Positions 7,459 through 17,121 of a DNA stretch of 64,000 bases are shown one piece after another. The stretch is from Pseudonocardia phyllosphaerae (GTDB lineage Bacteria > Actinomycetota > Actinomycetes > Mycobacteriales > Pseudonocardiaceae), in the NCBI RefSeq assembly GCF_046546475.1, contig NZ_JBKGXS010000001.1, forward strand, positions 124,001 to 188,000. Reading direction: 5' to 3'. The stretch's first letter is position 1, and each line of letters begins with the position of its first letter. The notes beneath the pieces were generated by a model. It did not search any database. It saw only the letters and a list, made by a program, of their open reading frames with translations, and was not told the origin of the DNA. A program made the translations under genes and the position numbers.

Positions 7459-8487
7459 GTGCCGATCGCCACGCCCGAGATCTACAACCAGATGCTGGAC
7501 AACGCCAAGGCGGGCGAGTTCGCCTACCCGGCGATCAACGTGACCAGCTCGGAGACCCTCAACGCCGCGCTGCGCGGGTTCGCCGAGGCCGGGTCCGACG
7601 GCATCGTGCAGATCTCCACCGGCGGCGCGGAGTTCCTGTCCGGGACCCGGGTCAAGGACATGGTCACCGGATCGGTGGCGCTGGCCGAGTTCGCGCACGT
7701 CGTCGCCGAGCAGTACCCGGTCAACATCGCGCTGCACACCGACCACTGCCCCAAGGACAAGCTCGACGGCTTCGTCCGGCCGCTGATCGAGATCAGCCGG
7801 GACCGCGTCGCGAAGGGCGGGAACCCGCTCTTCCAGTCGCACATGTGGGACGGCTCCGCGATCGAGCTGGAGGAGAACCTCGCCATCGCCGCCGAGCTGC
7901 TCGAGGCCGCGGGCAAGGCGAAGATCATCCTCGAGGTCGAGATCGGCGTCGTCGGCGGCGAGGAGGACGGCGTCGACAACGACATCAACGAGAAGCTCTA
8001 CACCGCCCCGGGCGACTACGAGCGCACCGTCGAGGTCCTCGGCGCAGGCGAGAAGGGCCGCTACCTGCTGGCCGCGACGTTCGGCAACGTGCACGGCGTC
8101 TACAAGCCGGGCAACGTCAAGCTCCGTCCGGAGATCCTCGAGCAGGGCCAGGAGGTGGCCCGCGAGAAGATCGGCGCCGGTGCCGCGGACAAGCCGTTCG
8201 ACCTGGTCTTCCACGGCGGCTCCGGCTCGCTGCTGGAGGAGATCCACGAGGCGCTGGGCTACGGCGTCGTGAAGATGAACGTCGACACCGACACCCAGTA
8301 CGCGTTCACCCGCCCGATCGCCGGGCACATGTTCGAGAACTACGAGGGCGTCCTGAAGATCGACGGCGAGGTCGGCAACAAGAAGCTCTACGACCCGCGC
8401 GCGTACCTGAAGAAGGCCGAGGTCGGGATGGCCGACCGGATCGTCGAGGCCTGCGAGTCGCTGAAGTCCGCCGGCAAGGCGCTCTGA
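7459..8487 (+). CDS. fba: Class II fructose-bisphosphate aldolase
   Basis: Fba cleaves fructose-1,6-bisphosphate to dihydroxyacetone phosphate and glyceraldehyde-3-phosphate, and runs in reverse for gluconeogenesis. Class II enzymes use zinc; HTDHCPKD holds the catalytic Asp and a zinc His, FHGGSGS another zinc His, and NVDTDTQ the phosphate-binding loop. The 342-residue length is standard. I chose GTG 7459 because GAGGAG lies about 8 nt upstream and the protein then begins at PIATPEIYNQML as the family does. A frame extension to 7357 exists but has no similarity to the family. About 218 bp of upstream DNA separates it from the divergent sigma gene. Confidence 0.95.
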   Translation: MPIATPEIYNQMLDNAKAGEFAYPAINVTSSETLNAALRGFAEAGSDGIVQISTGGAEFLSGTRVKDMVTGSVALAEFAHVVAEQYPVNIALHTDHCPKDKLDGFVRPLIEISRDRVAKGGNPLFQSHMWDGSAIELEENLAIAAELLEAAGKAKIILEVEIGVVGGEEDGVDNDINEKLYTAPGDYERTVEVLGAGEKGRYLLAATFGNVHGVYKPGNVKLRPEILEQGQEVAREKIGAGAADKPFDLVFHGGSGSLLEEIHEALGYGVVKMNVDTDTQYAFTRPIAGHMFENYEGVLKIDGEVGNKKLYDPRAYLKKAEVGMADRIVEACESLKSAGKAL

Positions 8488-8505
8488 CGACACGCACGAC
8501 CGTCC

Positions 8506-8539
8506 GGGGTGACACCGGCGTGTGGCTGCCGGTGTCCCC
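8506..8539 (+). terminator. Hairpin downstream of fba
   Basis: The arms ACACCGGC (8512-8519) and GCCGGTGT (8528-8535) are flanked by GGGG and CCCC. It lies directly after the fba stop and ends about 25 bp before the DUF3151 gene. Confidence 0.55.
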
Positions 8540-8566
8540 GCGGGCCCGAGGCGCCATGATGGGCAC

Positions 8567-8980
8567 ATGAGTCTGCACGGCAACTTGCTCGAGCCCGACG
8601 ACACGCGCCTGCCCGCCGACCCGGCGGCCGCCGAGCTGGCCGCGGGGACGAGCCCGACCGAGGTGGCGGCGGGCAGCCCGTCGTCGTCGATCGCGTGGGC
8701 GGTGCTCGCCGAGAACGCCCTCGACGCCGGCGAGCCCGTCGCGGCCTACGCCTACGCCCGCACCGGCTACCACCGCGGGCTGGACCAGCTGCGCCGCAAC
8801 GGCTGGAAGGGCTTCGGCCCGGTGCCGTGGTCGCACGAGCCGAACCAGGGCTTCCTGCGCTCCTGCGGCGCGCTGCTGCGCGCCGCGCAGGCCGTCGGCG
8901 AGGCCGAGGAGGTCGAGCGGCTGCGGACGCTGATCACCGACTCCGACCCGCAGGCGCTCGGCGCGCTCGGCATCGCCTGA
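8567..8980 (+). CDS. DUF3151 family protein
   Basis: The 137-residue product matches the actinobacterial DUF3151 family as I know it, through ENALDAGEPVAAYAYARTGYHRGLD and the block RNGWKGFGPVPWSHEPNQGFLR. The function is unknown; it looks soluble and helical, with an acidic C-terminus. The family is a constant neighbour of fba (Rv0360c next to Rv0363c in M. tuberculosis), which supports the call. The ATG at 8567 is the first start in the conserved frame. The next gene begins 6 bp after its stop. Confidence 0.85.
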   Translation: MSLHGNLLEPDDTRLPADPAAAELAAGTSPTEVAAGSPSSSIAWAVLAENALDAGEPVAAYAYARTGYHRGLDQLRRNGWKGFGPVPWSHEPNQGFLRSCGALLRAAQAVGEAEEVERLRTLITDSDPQALGALGIA

Positions 8981-8986
8981 TCCGTC

Positions 8987-10255
8987 GTGCCGTCCGCGCT
9001 GCGTTCCCCGGTGTCCCGGGCCCGGTCGCGGCTGCGGCTCGGTGCCCGGCGGCTGCGGGGGTCCTGGCTGCCGGTGCTGCAGTGCGCCTTCGCGGCCGGG
9101 CTGGCGCTCTACGTGGCGGCCGACCTGATCGGCCACCAGCGGCCGTTCTTCGCGCCGATCGCCGCGGTGATCAGCCTGGGCATGTCGCTGAACTCGCGGC
9201 TGCGCCGGGCCGCCGAGCTCGTCATCGGGGTGAGTCTCGGGATCCTGGTCGGCGATCTGATCATCAGCCAGATCGGCAGCGGCGTCTGGCAGCTGATGCT
9301 CGTCGTCGCCCTGGCGCTGGGCATCGCGGTGTTCACCGACGGCGGCAGCCTGTTCGTCAACCAGGCGGGGTCCTCGGCGGTGCTGGTCACCACCCTGCTG
9401 CCGCCGGGGCAGTCCGGTGGTCTCGACCGCTGCGTCGACGCCCTGGTCGGCGGCCTCGCCGGGATCCTGGTCGCCGCGATCATCCCGGCGAACCCGCTGC
9501 GGATCGCCCGCCGCGAGACCCGGCGCGCCCTCGACGACCTGGTCACCGTGCTCACCGAGGTGGCAGGCGCGCTGCGCGAGCACGACGTCGAGGCCGCCCG
9601 CCGGGCGCTGCGCCGTGCCCGGGACACGCAGAAGAGCATCGACCAGCTCCGCGCGGCCGTCGGGTCGGCCGGCGAGGTCGCCACCGTCTCCCCGTTCCAC
9701 CGCCCCCGGCGACGGCTGCTGCGCGGCTTCCGCGGCCTGGCCGAACGCATCGACTACGCCCACCGCAACGCCCGCGTGCTGGCCCGCCGCGCACTCACCG
9801 CGCTGGAGGACGGGGAGAGCGTGCCGCCCGAGCTCTCCGAGGTCCTCACCGAGATCGCGTCGGCGGTGAACGCGCTGATCTCCGAGATCAGCAAGGACGG
9901 CGACCGCGAGCGGGCCCGCTCGGTCCTGCTGGAGACCGTGCACCGGGCGCAGGTGCTCACCGCCCCGCTGACCGCGCCCGCGCCCCCGTCGACCGGGTCG
10001 TGGGCCGCCGGCGGCGAGGACACCCGCGCGGCGCCCCCGACCGCCCCGACCTGGGAGGACCCGGTCCCCGCGGTCTCGGTCCCGGTGCTCGTCGCGCAGA
10101 TCCGCTCCATCGCGGTGGACCTGCTGCAGGCCACCGGCATGACCCACTCCGAGGCGCTGCGCGCGCTGCGCGAGCAGCTGCCCTCCCCGCAGGCGCTCCC
10201 GGACCGGGGTGCGGTCCGTGCCCGGGTCACCGGCGAGGGCGCCGACCTGGGCTGA
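8987..10255 (+). CDS. FUSC-family aromatic-acid-exporter-like membrane protein
   Basis: The 422-residue protein has a short basic N-terminus and then about six hydrophobic segments in residues 25-170, including the loop GHQRPFFAPIAAVISLG that is typical of the FUSC/ArAE families. A charged cytoplasmic region with predicted helices follows (RARDTQKSIDQLRAAV and later), then a Pro-rich linker and a small C-terminal helical part. FUSC-like proteins are proposed efflux components for small acids; the substrate here is unknown. The GTG start is 6 bp after the DUF3151 stop, so the two are probably cotranscribed. Confidence 0.75.
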   Translation: MPSALRSPVSRARSRLRLGARRLRGSWLPVLQCAFAAGLALYVAADLIGHQRPFFAPIAAVISLGMSLNSRLRRAAELVIGVSLGILVGDLIISQIGSGVWQLMLVVALALGIAVFTDGGSLFVNQAGSSAVLVTTLLPPGQSGGLDRCVDALVGGLAGILVAAIIPANPLRIARRETRRALDDLVTVLTEVAGALREHDVEAARRALRRARDTQKSIDQLRAAVGSAGEVATVSPFHRPRRRLLRGFRGLAERIDYAHRNARVLARRALTALEDGESVPPELSEVLTEIASAVNALISEISKDGDRERARSVLLETVHRAQVLTAPLTAPAPPSTGSWAAGGEDTRAAPPTAPTWEDPVPAVSVPVLVAQIRSIAVDLLQATGMTHSEALRALREQLPSPQALPDRGAVRARVTGEGADLG

Positions 10256-10395
10256 TCGGGCGCATCCGGCGCCGAAGGGGTTCCCCGGGCAGAGGGGCCG
10301 GAGCACAATCGGGCGCGCTCCGGCGCCGGGACTCCATACGTCCCCTGCACAGGGTGGTGCGGCCGCCGCCGTCGACCACGATCGGGGATCCGCAC

Positions 10396-11076
10396 GTGCA
10401 GCTGCTCATCCGCTACGTCCTGGCCCCGCTCGTCCGGCTGGTCTGGCGACCCCGGGTGCACGGGGCCGACCGCATCCCGCTGCGCGGGCCGGTGGTGCTC
10501 GCCGCCAACCACCGGGCCGTGTTCGACACCGTGATCATCCCGCTGGTCGCGCCGCGCCCGGTCGCGTTCCTGGGCAAGGCCGAGTACTTCACCGGGCGCG
10601 GCCTGCGCGGACGGCTGGTCGCGTCGTTCCTGCGCGGGCTCGGCTACGTCCCGGTCGACCGCGGCAACGCCCGTGCCGGGCTCGCCGCGCTCGACGCCGG
10701 CCGCGGCGTCCTCGACGACGGCGGCGCCTTCGGGATCTACCCCGAGGGCACCCGCTCGCTGGACGGCAAGCTGCACCGCGGGCACACCGGGGTGGCGAGC
10801 CTGGCGCTGTCCACCGGCGCCGTCGTCGTCCCGGTAGGGCTGCGCGGAACCGACCGCGTCCAGCCGGTCGGGCACCGGTTCCCGCGCCCGGCGCGGATCG
10901 AGATCCGGTTCGGGGCGCCGCTGGAGTTCAGCCGCTACGAGGGCCTGGAGAACGCACCGGCGATCCGCCGCGCCGTCACCGACGAGATCATGGACGCGAT
11001 CGCCGACCTCTCCGGCCAGGTCTACGTCGACTCCTATCACCGCCGTCCCGACGACACCCTGCGCGACGCCGCCTGA
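10396..11076 (+). CDS. 1-acylglycerol-3-phosphate acyltransferase (PlsC-like)
   Basis: The 226-residue protein belongs to the LPLAT/PlsC acyltransferases, which acylate lysophosphatidic acid or similar acceptors at the inner membrane. The catalytic HX4D box is His39-Asp44 (NHRAVFD), and the acceptor-binding block is YPEGTRS (117-121 for EGTRS). An amphipathic N-terminal segment may tether it to the membrane. GTG 10396 was chosen because it begins about 20 residues before the domain, as in homologues; the frame stays open upstream but overlaps the previous gene antiparallel in composition. It starts 140 bp after the FUSC-like gene. Confidence 0.88.
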   Translation: MQLLIRYVLAPLVRLVWRPRVHGADRIPLRGPVVLAANHRAVFDTVIIPLVAPRPVAFLGKAEYFTGRGLRGRLVASFLRGLGYVPVDRGNARAGLAALDAGRGVLDDGGAFGIYPEGTRSLDGKLHRGHTGVASLALSTGAVVVPVGLRGTDRVQPVGHRFPRPARIEIRFGAPLEFSRYEGLENAPAIRRAVTDEIMDAIADLSGQVYVDSYHRRPDDTLRDAA

Positions 11077-11097
11077 GCTGCGGAGACGGTGCAGGGC

Positions 11098-11814
11098 TCA
11101 GCCGGGCAGCACCGGATGCCATGGCTCGGTGTGCCGGTACCAGGCCCACCGGGTGACCTCGCGCGGGTACGGCTCGCCGTCGCGCACCGGTCGGGCGCCG
11201 GTCGTCCCGAGCTGGATCGCCCGCCCGGTCGCCGCGGTCACGCCCCGCCCGGAGTGCACCCGGATCCCGTCGGGGACGGCGTCGACCCGCAGCCGCGGGA
11301 CCCGCCCGCCGAACACCCGCACGGCGTCGCAGTAGGCCTCGCCGTGCACGTCGAGCAGCTCACCGCGCCCGGCCAGGACGCCGCCGTTGTCGTCGCGGAT
11401 CAGCGGGGCGGGCTGCGCGGTACCGGTCCGGGCCAGCGTCGCCGCCGCCCGCGGCGAGCGCGGCAGCCCCCAGACCGCGGCGACGACCGAGCGGCGGACG
11501 GCGGGGACATAGCCGACCTCGGTGGCCAGGGCCCCCTTGCGCAGCAGCCGGACCAGCACCGCGGCGAGGTCGGCGTCGTCGCCGTGCACCACGAGCCGGA
11601 CGCCCGGGTACTCGGCGAGCAGCGGATCCACCACGTCCCTGCCCGGTCGCGGGCCCGCCGTGACCGAGCGCACCGCCGGATCGCCGACCAGGAACGACGG
11701 TGGGCGTTCCCGGCGCGCAGCGGGCCGGATACCGTGGGCACGAAGACGGCCGCGCGGCCGTTCACCCGCCGGTGAACAGGTCAGCAGTACCGCTTCGGGA
11801 TCGGTCGAGACCAC
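11098..11814 (-). CDS. Conserved hypothetical protein next to purA
   Basis: I do not recognise a family with confidence. The 238-residue product is soluble, without signal or membrane segments. The central part (VRLVVHGDDADLAAVLVRLLRKGALATEVGYVP) weakly recalls the diacylglycerol-kinase-like catalytic fold, and the C-terminal part is a run of short beta strands ending in RWAWYRHTEPWHPV. I set the start at GTG 11814, which leaves 86 bp to the divergent purA; an upstream ATG at 11910 would overlap purA. The frame is well conserved in codon bias, so I take it as real. Confidence 0.65.
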   Translation of the reverse strand: MVSTDPEAVLLTCSPAGERPRGRLRAHGIRPAARRERPPSFLVGDPAVRSVTAGPRPGRDVVDPLLAEYPGVRLVVHGDDADLAAVLVRLLRKGALATEVGYVPAVRRSVVAAVWGLPRSPRAAATLARTGTAQPAPLIRDDNGGVLAGRGELLDVHGEAYCDAVRVFGGRVPRLRVDAVPDGIRVHSGRGVTAATGRAIQLGTTGARPVRDGEPYPREVTRWAWYRHTEPWHPVLPG

Positions 11815-11900
11815 GGATCGAGTACCCTCCCCGCCGCGGAACCGGATGGCACGCCCGGATCCGCGGCCGTGACGTGCGTGTGTGAACTGGAGTCTCTTAC

Positions 11901-13175
<1,275 letters not shown>

Positions 13176-13192
13176 GCCCGCACGGGCCGGGG

Positions 13193-14401
13193 TCAGCGGT
13201 TCGCCGCCGCCTCGGCCCGCGCGGCCGGCTCGTCGCGCACCGGCGTCACCGCCGTCGCGACGAGCGGAGCCAGCGCGGCCACGGCGAAGCCCAGGCCGTA
13301 GCCGGTCGCGCCCACCAGGGCGCCGAGCACGACCGGGACCGCCGAGGCGATCGCGTTCTGCCCGGTGTTCTGGACGCCGAGGGCCCGCCCGGACCAGGAC
13401 ACCCCGGCCAGCTCGGCGGTGCTGGTGAAGGCCAGCCCGTTGTCGGCGACGGTGACCACCGCGCCGACCGCCAGCATCGTCACGGCCAGCCAGGGCGCCA
13501 CCGCGTCGCCGAGCGCGAACAGCAGCAGCACCACCGTCGCGCCCACCGCCACCTGGCGCATCGGCCGCAACCGCGAGCCGACCCGGTCGGACCACCAGCC
13601 GGACCCGATCCGCCCGAACGCGCCCGCGACCTGACCGGCGGCGACGAACGCGCCGGCCGCTGCGGGAGCCCAGTGCTGCTGGCGGACCAGGTACTCGGTG
13701 CCGAACGCCGACACCGCGAACTGCGGCACCACCAGCAGCGCCGACGCCGCGTGCACCCGCCACAGCGTCGGTGTCCGGTACGGCGACCGCACCGGCGCCG
13801 AGCCGGCCGGGCGTTCCCTGCGGGGCGGGTCCGGGGCCAGCAGCAGCACCAGCACGGCCGCGACCAGGCACAGCGCAGCGGGCAGCAGCAGCGCCGTCCA
13901 CGGCCCGGCGGCGACACCCAGCGCAGGCAGCGTCAGCCCGGCCAGCGCGACACCCAGCGGCTGCGCGGTCTGCCGGATGCCCATCGCGGTGCCGCGCTCG
14001 CGCACGGAGAACCAGCCCATCACCATCCGGCCGCTGGCGGCGAACACCGACGCGGCACCGGCCCCGCCGAGCAGCAGGAACACCAGCGTCGCGGGTCCCG
14101 GGAACAGCGCGGCGAGCCCCACGGCGGCCGCACAGGCCACCAGCCCTGCGGCGATCACCCGTCGCTCGCCGGACCGGTCGGCGGCCGCACCCCAGGCGAT
14201 CAGTGTGAGCAGCAGGCCGGTGGTCGGCGCGCCGACGTAGGTGCCGACCCGGGCCAGCGAGAGCCCGCCCTGGTCGCGCAGCAGCGGGACCAGGAACGGC
14301 AGGCCGTAGACGAACGAGCAGGCCGCGGTCTGGGCGAGCACGCCGACGCCGAGGACCAGCCAGCGGCGGCGGCTCCGGGTGACGTCGGGCGCGGAGGTCA
14401 T
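13193..14401 (-). CDS. MFS transporter
   Basis: A 402-residue major facilitator with 12 hydrophobic segments. The loop between segments 2 and 3 has GAAADRSGERRV, matching the MFS signature, and ...SDRVGSRLRPMRQV is its counterpart in the second half. No substrate signature is present. The ATG at 14401 follows a TAGCGT -10 box by 6 nt. It is convergent with purA, leaving 17 bp between stops, and tail-to-head with the marP operon upstream on the other side. Confidence 0.85.
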   Translation of the reverse strand: MTSAPDVTRSRRRWLVLGVGVLAQTAACSFVYGLPFLVPLLRDQGGLSLARVGTYVGAPTTGLLLTLIAWGAAADRSGERRVIAAGLVACAAAVGLAALFPGPATLVFLLLGGAGAASVFAASGRMVMGWFSVRERGTAMGIRQTAQPLGVALAGLTLPALGVAAGPWTALLLPAALCLVAAVLVLLLAPDPPRRERPAGSAPVRSPYRTPTLWRVHAASALLVVPQFAVSAFGTEYLVRQQHWAPAAAGAFVAAGQVAGAFGRIGSGWWSDRVGSRLRPMRQVAVGATVVLLLFALGDAVAPWLAVTMLAVGAVVTVADNGLAFTSTAELAGVSWSGRALGVQNTGQNAIASAVPVVLGALVGATGYGLGFAVAALAPLVATAVTPVRDEPAARAEAAANR

Positions 14402-14407
14402 GTACCT

Positions 14408-14413
14408 ACGCTA
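14408..14413 (-). promoter_or_regulatory. Predicted leaderless -10 (TAGCGT) of the MFS gene
   Basis: TAGCGT on the minus strand ends 6 nt before the ATG at 14401. Confidence 0.5.
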
Positions 14414-14472
14414 AGCATCGTTCTCACCATCCGGCCAATCGCTCCCGGATGCTGAGAACCGTGCTCAGGCGG

Positions 14473-15678
14473 TCAGGACGCGCACTCCCCGGTGTCGGCG
14501 GCCTGCGAGCCGCCCGAGGCGGCGGCGTTCAGAGCCTGCGCGACCTGCTCGGCGGTGAGCACGAAGCCGGTCTCGGAGTCGTCGAGCGCCGCGCCGAAGA
14601 CCACGCCGACGACCTTCCCGTCCGGGGTGATCATCGGGCCGCCGGAGTTCCCCGAGCGGACGACGGCGCGCACGGTGTAGACGTCGCGCACGACGCTGCC
14701 CTGTTCGTAGATGTCCGGGCCACGCAGACGGATCCGCTCGCGGATCTTGCCCGGGGTGATCGTGTACGGCCCGTCCAGCGGGTAGCCGAGGATGATCGTG
14801 TCGTCGCCGACGCGGGCCGGGTCCGGGCTGAACGGCAGCGGCTCCTTGTCCAGGTCCGGCACGTCCAGCACGGCGACGTCGACCTCGGGGTCGTAGAACA
14901 CGACTGTCGCGTCGAGCATGCGGGTACGCCCGCTCGACGTGGTCGCCTCGACCGAGGTGCTCGAGGTACCGGCGACGACGTGCGCGTTGGTCATGACCTT
15001 CTGCGGCGCGACGACGAACCCGGTGCCCTCCAGCGCGCGGCGGCAGGACGGCGCCCGCCCGCGGATCTTCAGCACCCGGTCCTGGACCTCGGAGACGATC
15101 GGCGAGCGCGCGAGCGCGGAGTCCGGTGGCCCGACCGCGGCGACCGGGGTCCGGGAGAACGGTGAGACGACGTCCGGGAAGCCGGAGTCGTCGAGGATCT
15201 GGCGCAGCTCGGCGGGCAGCCGGCGCGCCGAGTCGGGCATGACGCCGTCGACCGAGGACAGCACGCGGGAGTCCCGCAGCCCGCTGGTCAGTCCGGTCAG
15301 GTTCGTCGAGGCCAGCGGCAGCGCGATCAGCCACGCGGCGACGACGACCGCGACGGCCTGCACCCCGGCACCGAGTGCGGAGTCGACCTTGAGCGTGCGC
15401 TCGCCGCGGATCCGGTCGCGGACGAACCGGCCGAGGTAGACACCGGTGGCCTCGCCGAGCGCGACGAGCAGCACGACCGCGCCGATCCCGAGCAGGATCT
15501 TGGCCTGCTGCGACTCCACCTGCGCGGCCAGCAGCGGCGCGAGCCGCAGCCCGAGCACCGCCCCGGTGAGCACGCCGAGGAACGACAGCACCGCGACCGC
15601 CACCCCGTGCCGCCAGCCGGACGCGGCCGCCAGCAGAGCGAGGAGCACGACGACGACGTCGACCCAGCTCAGATCCAC
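14473..15678 (-). CDS. marP: MarP-like membrane-anchored periplasmic serine protease
   Basis: MarP (Rv3671c in M. tuberculosis) is an acid- and oxidative-stress protease that acts on cell-wall enzymes outside the membrane. The 401-residue product has four hydrophobic segments in residues 5-120 (CvpA-like) and then a chymotrypsin-fold domain. The triad is His233 (TNAHVVAG), Asp267 (YDPEVDVAVLDV; Asp263 is the alternative) and Ser345 (RSGNSGGPM). Cys212 and Cys399 match the two cysteines that form a disulfide in the mycobacterial enzyme. GTG 15678 begins the protein just before the first membrane segment. It is the last gene of the nth-trx-nudix-marP set. Confidence 0.92.
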   Translation of the reverse strand: MDLSWVDVVVVLLALLAAASGWRHGVAVAVLSFLGVLTGAVLGLRLAPLLAAQVESQQAKILLGIGAVVLLVALGEATGVYLGRFVRDRIRGERTLKVDSALGAGVQAVAVVVAAWLIALPLASTNLTGLTSGLRDSRVLSSVDGVMPDSARRLPAELRQILDDSGFPDVVSPFSRTPVAAVGPPDSALARSPIVSEVQDRVLKIRGRAPSCRRALEGTGFVVAPQKVMTNAHVVAGTSSTSVEATTSSGRTRMLDATVVFYDPEVDVAVLDVPDLDKEPLPFSPDPARVGDDTIILGYPLDGPYTITPGKIRERIRLRGPDIYEQGSVVRDVYTVRAVVRSGNSGGPMITPDGKVVGVVFGAALDDSETGFVLTAEQVAQALNAAASGGSQAADTGECAS

Positions 15679-15709
15679 ACCGGCACCTCGATCCGGTCGT
15701 GCGGGTCGG

Positions 15710-16456
15710 TCACGCGCTCTCCTCGCCGTCGGTCCGGGGGCCGGTGTCGTGGTCGCCGGCAACGGTGCCGGTCCGGTCGGTGCCGCCGTCCCGGGCCCGG
15801 GACCAGGCCCGATCGAGCTCCTCGACCCGGGTGGCGTCCCACGGACGCTCCCAGCCGGACCGGTGCAGCAGAGCGGACAATATGCCCCCGGTGAATCCCC
15901 AGATCACCAGCCCCGAGGTCCGGAACGCCGGGCCGGTGTGCCCGCGCGGACCCCGCACGGTGAACCGGTTCGCGGGGTCGGTGAGCTGCGAGATCGGTAC
16001 CCGCAGCACCCGGGCGGTCTCCCCGGTGTCGACGGCGCGGACCGCGCACGGCTCGGCCCACCAGGCCAGCACCGGGGTCACGAGGAACCCGGTCGGGGGA
16101 ATGAACAGCTCCGGCAGGACGGCGAGCGGCCGCACCCCCGCCGGGTCCAGCCCGGTCTCCTCCCGGGCCTCGCGCAGTGCGGCACCGACCGGGCCGTCGT
16201 CGCCGGGGTCGAGAGCGCCACCGGGGAAGGCGACCTGACCGGCGTGGGCGCGCAGGGTCGGCGCCCGCTCGGTGAGCAGGACGGTCGGCTCCGGGCCGTC
16301 GTCGGAGAACAGCATCAGCACCGCGGCCCGGCGGGCCTCGGCAGCGCGTGCGCCCGGGTCGCGGCGGGCCGGGAACCAGGACAGGTCCAGGTCGCGGACG
16401 CCGTCGACCAGCGGGGCGAGGGTGTGCGGCACGGTCACCGGGTCGGGGACGTTCAC
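15710..16456 (-). CDS. NUDIX hydrolase, CoA pyrophosphatase type
   Basis: The 248-residue product has a NUDIX box GGALDPGD-x6-LREAREETGL, where the REXXEE core binds Mg2+. The upstream TERAPTLRAHAGQVAFPGG block resembles the UPF0035/CoA-pyrophosphatase signature, so the likely reaction is cleavage of CoA or acyl-CoA to phosphopantetheine and ADP. The C-terminal tail of about 40 residues is charged and disordered. GTG 16456 overlaps the stop of the thioredoxin-like gene (GTGA). The position equals Rv3672c in M. tuberculosis. Confidence 0.88.
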   Translation of the reverse strand: MNVPDPVTVPHTLAPLVDGVRDLDLSWFPARRDPGARAAEARRAAVLMLFSDDGPEPTVLLTERAPTLRAHAGQVAFPGGALDPGDDGPVGAALREAREETGLDPAGVRPLAVLPELFIPPTGFLVTPVLAWWAEPCAVRAVDTGETARVLRVPISQLTDPANRFTVRGPRGHTGPAFRTSGLVIWGFTGGILSALLHRSGWERPWDATRVEELDRAWSRARDGGTDRTGTVAGDHDTGPRTDGEESA

Positions 16457-17121
16457 GTCAGGCGCTCCACCGCGGCGGCGACGGCGTCGGCGTCGCGGAA
16501 CGGGACCGGCGGGAGGACCGGGGCGACCGACCCGTCGGCGCGCACGACGTAGCTGGCAGGAAGGGCCGGTGGGACCCGCAGCGCGCTGCGCAGCCCGCCG
16601 CCCGCGTCGGCCACGGCGGGCAGCCGGATTCCCAGGTCACGGGCCAGGGTGAGCGCCGCGACCGGGTCGTCCTGCACGTCGACGGTGAGGACCTCGACCG
16701 CGCCGGGGCGGGCGGCGTAGGCGGCGAGCGCGGGCAGCTCGGCACGGCAGGGAGCGCACCACGACGCCCACACGTTGACCAGCACCGGCCGTCCGGCCAC
16801 GGCGCGCCCGACGTCGACGGTGCCGTCGTGCCCCAGGCAGGGAACGGTCACCCCGGCCAGCGGCCCGGCCGCCGGGGCGCCGGTGGGGCCCGGGCAGGGG
16901 GCGAGGGCGGCCGCGTCCCGGGCGGCGGCGAGCGCGGCCGGGTCCGCGGCGGCGGGGTCGGAGTCCGGGGCGGCCGCGGCAGGCGGGCTCCCGGAGCGGG
17001 CCGGTGCGGGCCCTGACTGCTCGGAGGAGGCAGGCCACAGCGCCCACACCGCGATCGCGACGAGCACGGCCACGACGGCCGTCGAGACGATCTCGGAGCG
17101 GCGGGCGCCGGTCCGGCTCAC
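16453..17121 (-). CDS. TlpA-like membrane-anchored thiol-disulfide protein
   Basis: The 222-residue protein has a single N-terminal membrane segment (about 11-29), an Ala/Pro-rich linker, and a thioredoxin fold outside the membrane. The redox pair is Cys122-Cys125 in ASWCAPCRAE. Two further cysteines (76 and 95) lie in front of the fold and may pair with each other. TlpA/ResA proteins reduce or rearrange disulfides in exported proteins or apocytochromes; the partner is not known, though the downstream MarP has a disulfide. GTG 17121 overlaps the nth stop (GTGA). Confidence 0.88.
   Translation of the reverse strand: MSRTGARRSEIVSTAVVAVLVAIAVWALWPASSEQSGPAPARSGSPPAAAAPDSDPAAADPAALAAARDAAALAPCPGPTGAPAAGPLAGVTVPCLGHDGTVDVGRAVAGRPVLVNVWASWCAPCRAELPALAAYAARPGAVEVLTVDVQDDPVAALTLARDLGIRLPAVADAGGGLRSALRVPPALPASYVVRADGSVAPVLPPVPFRDADAVAAAVERLT

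Noticed and set aside
8306..10306. 666-residue open frame on the minus strand
   Set aside because: It covers the end of fba, DUF3151 and the FUSC-like gene in antisense; no domain.
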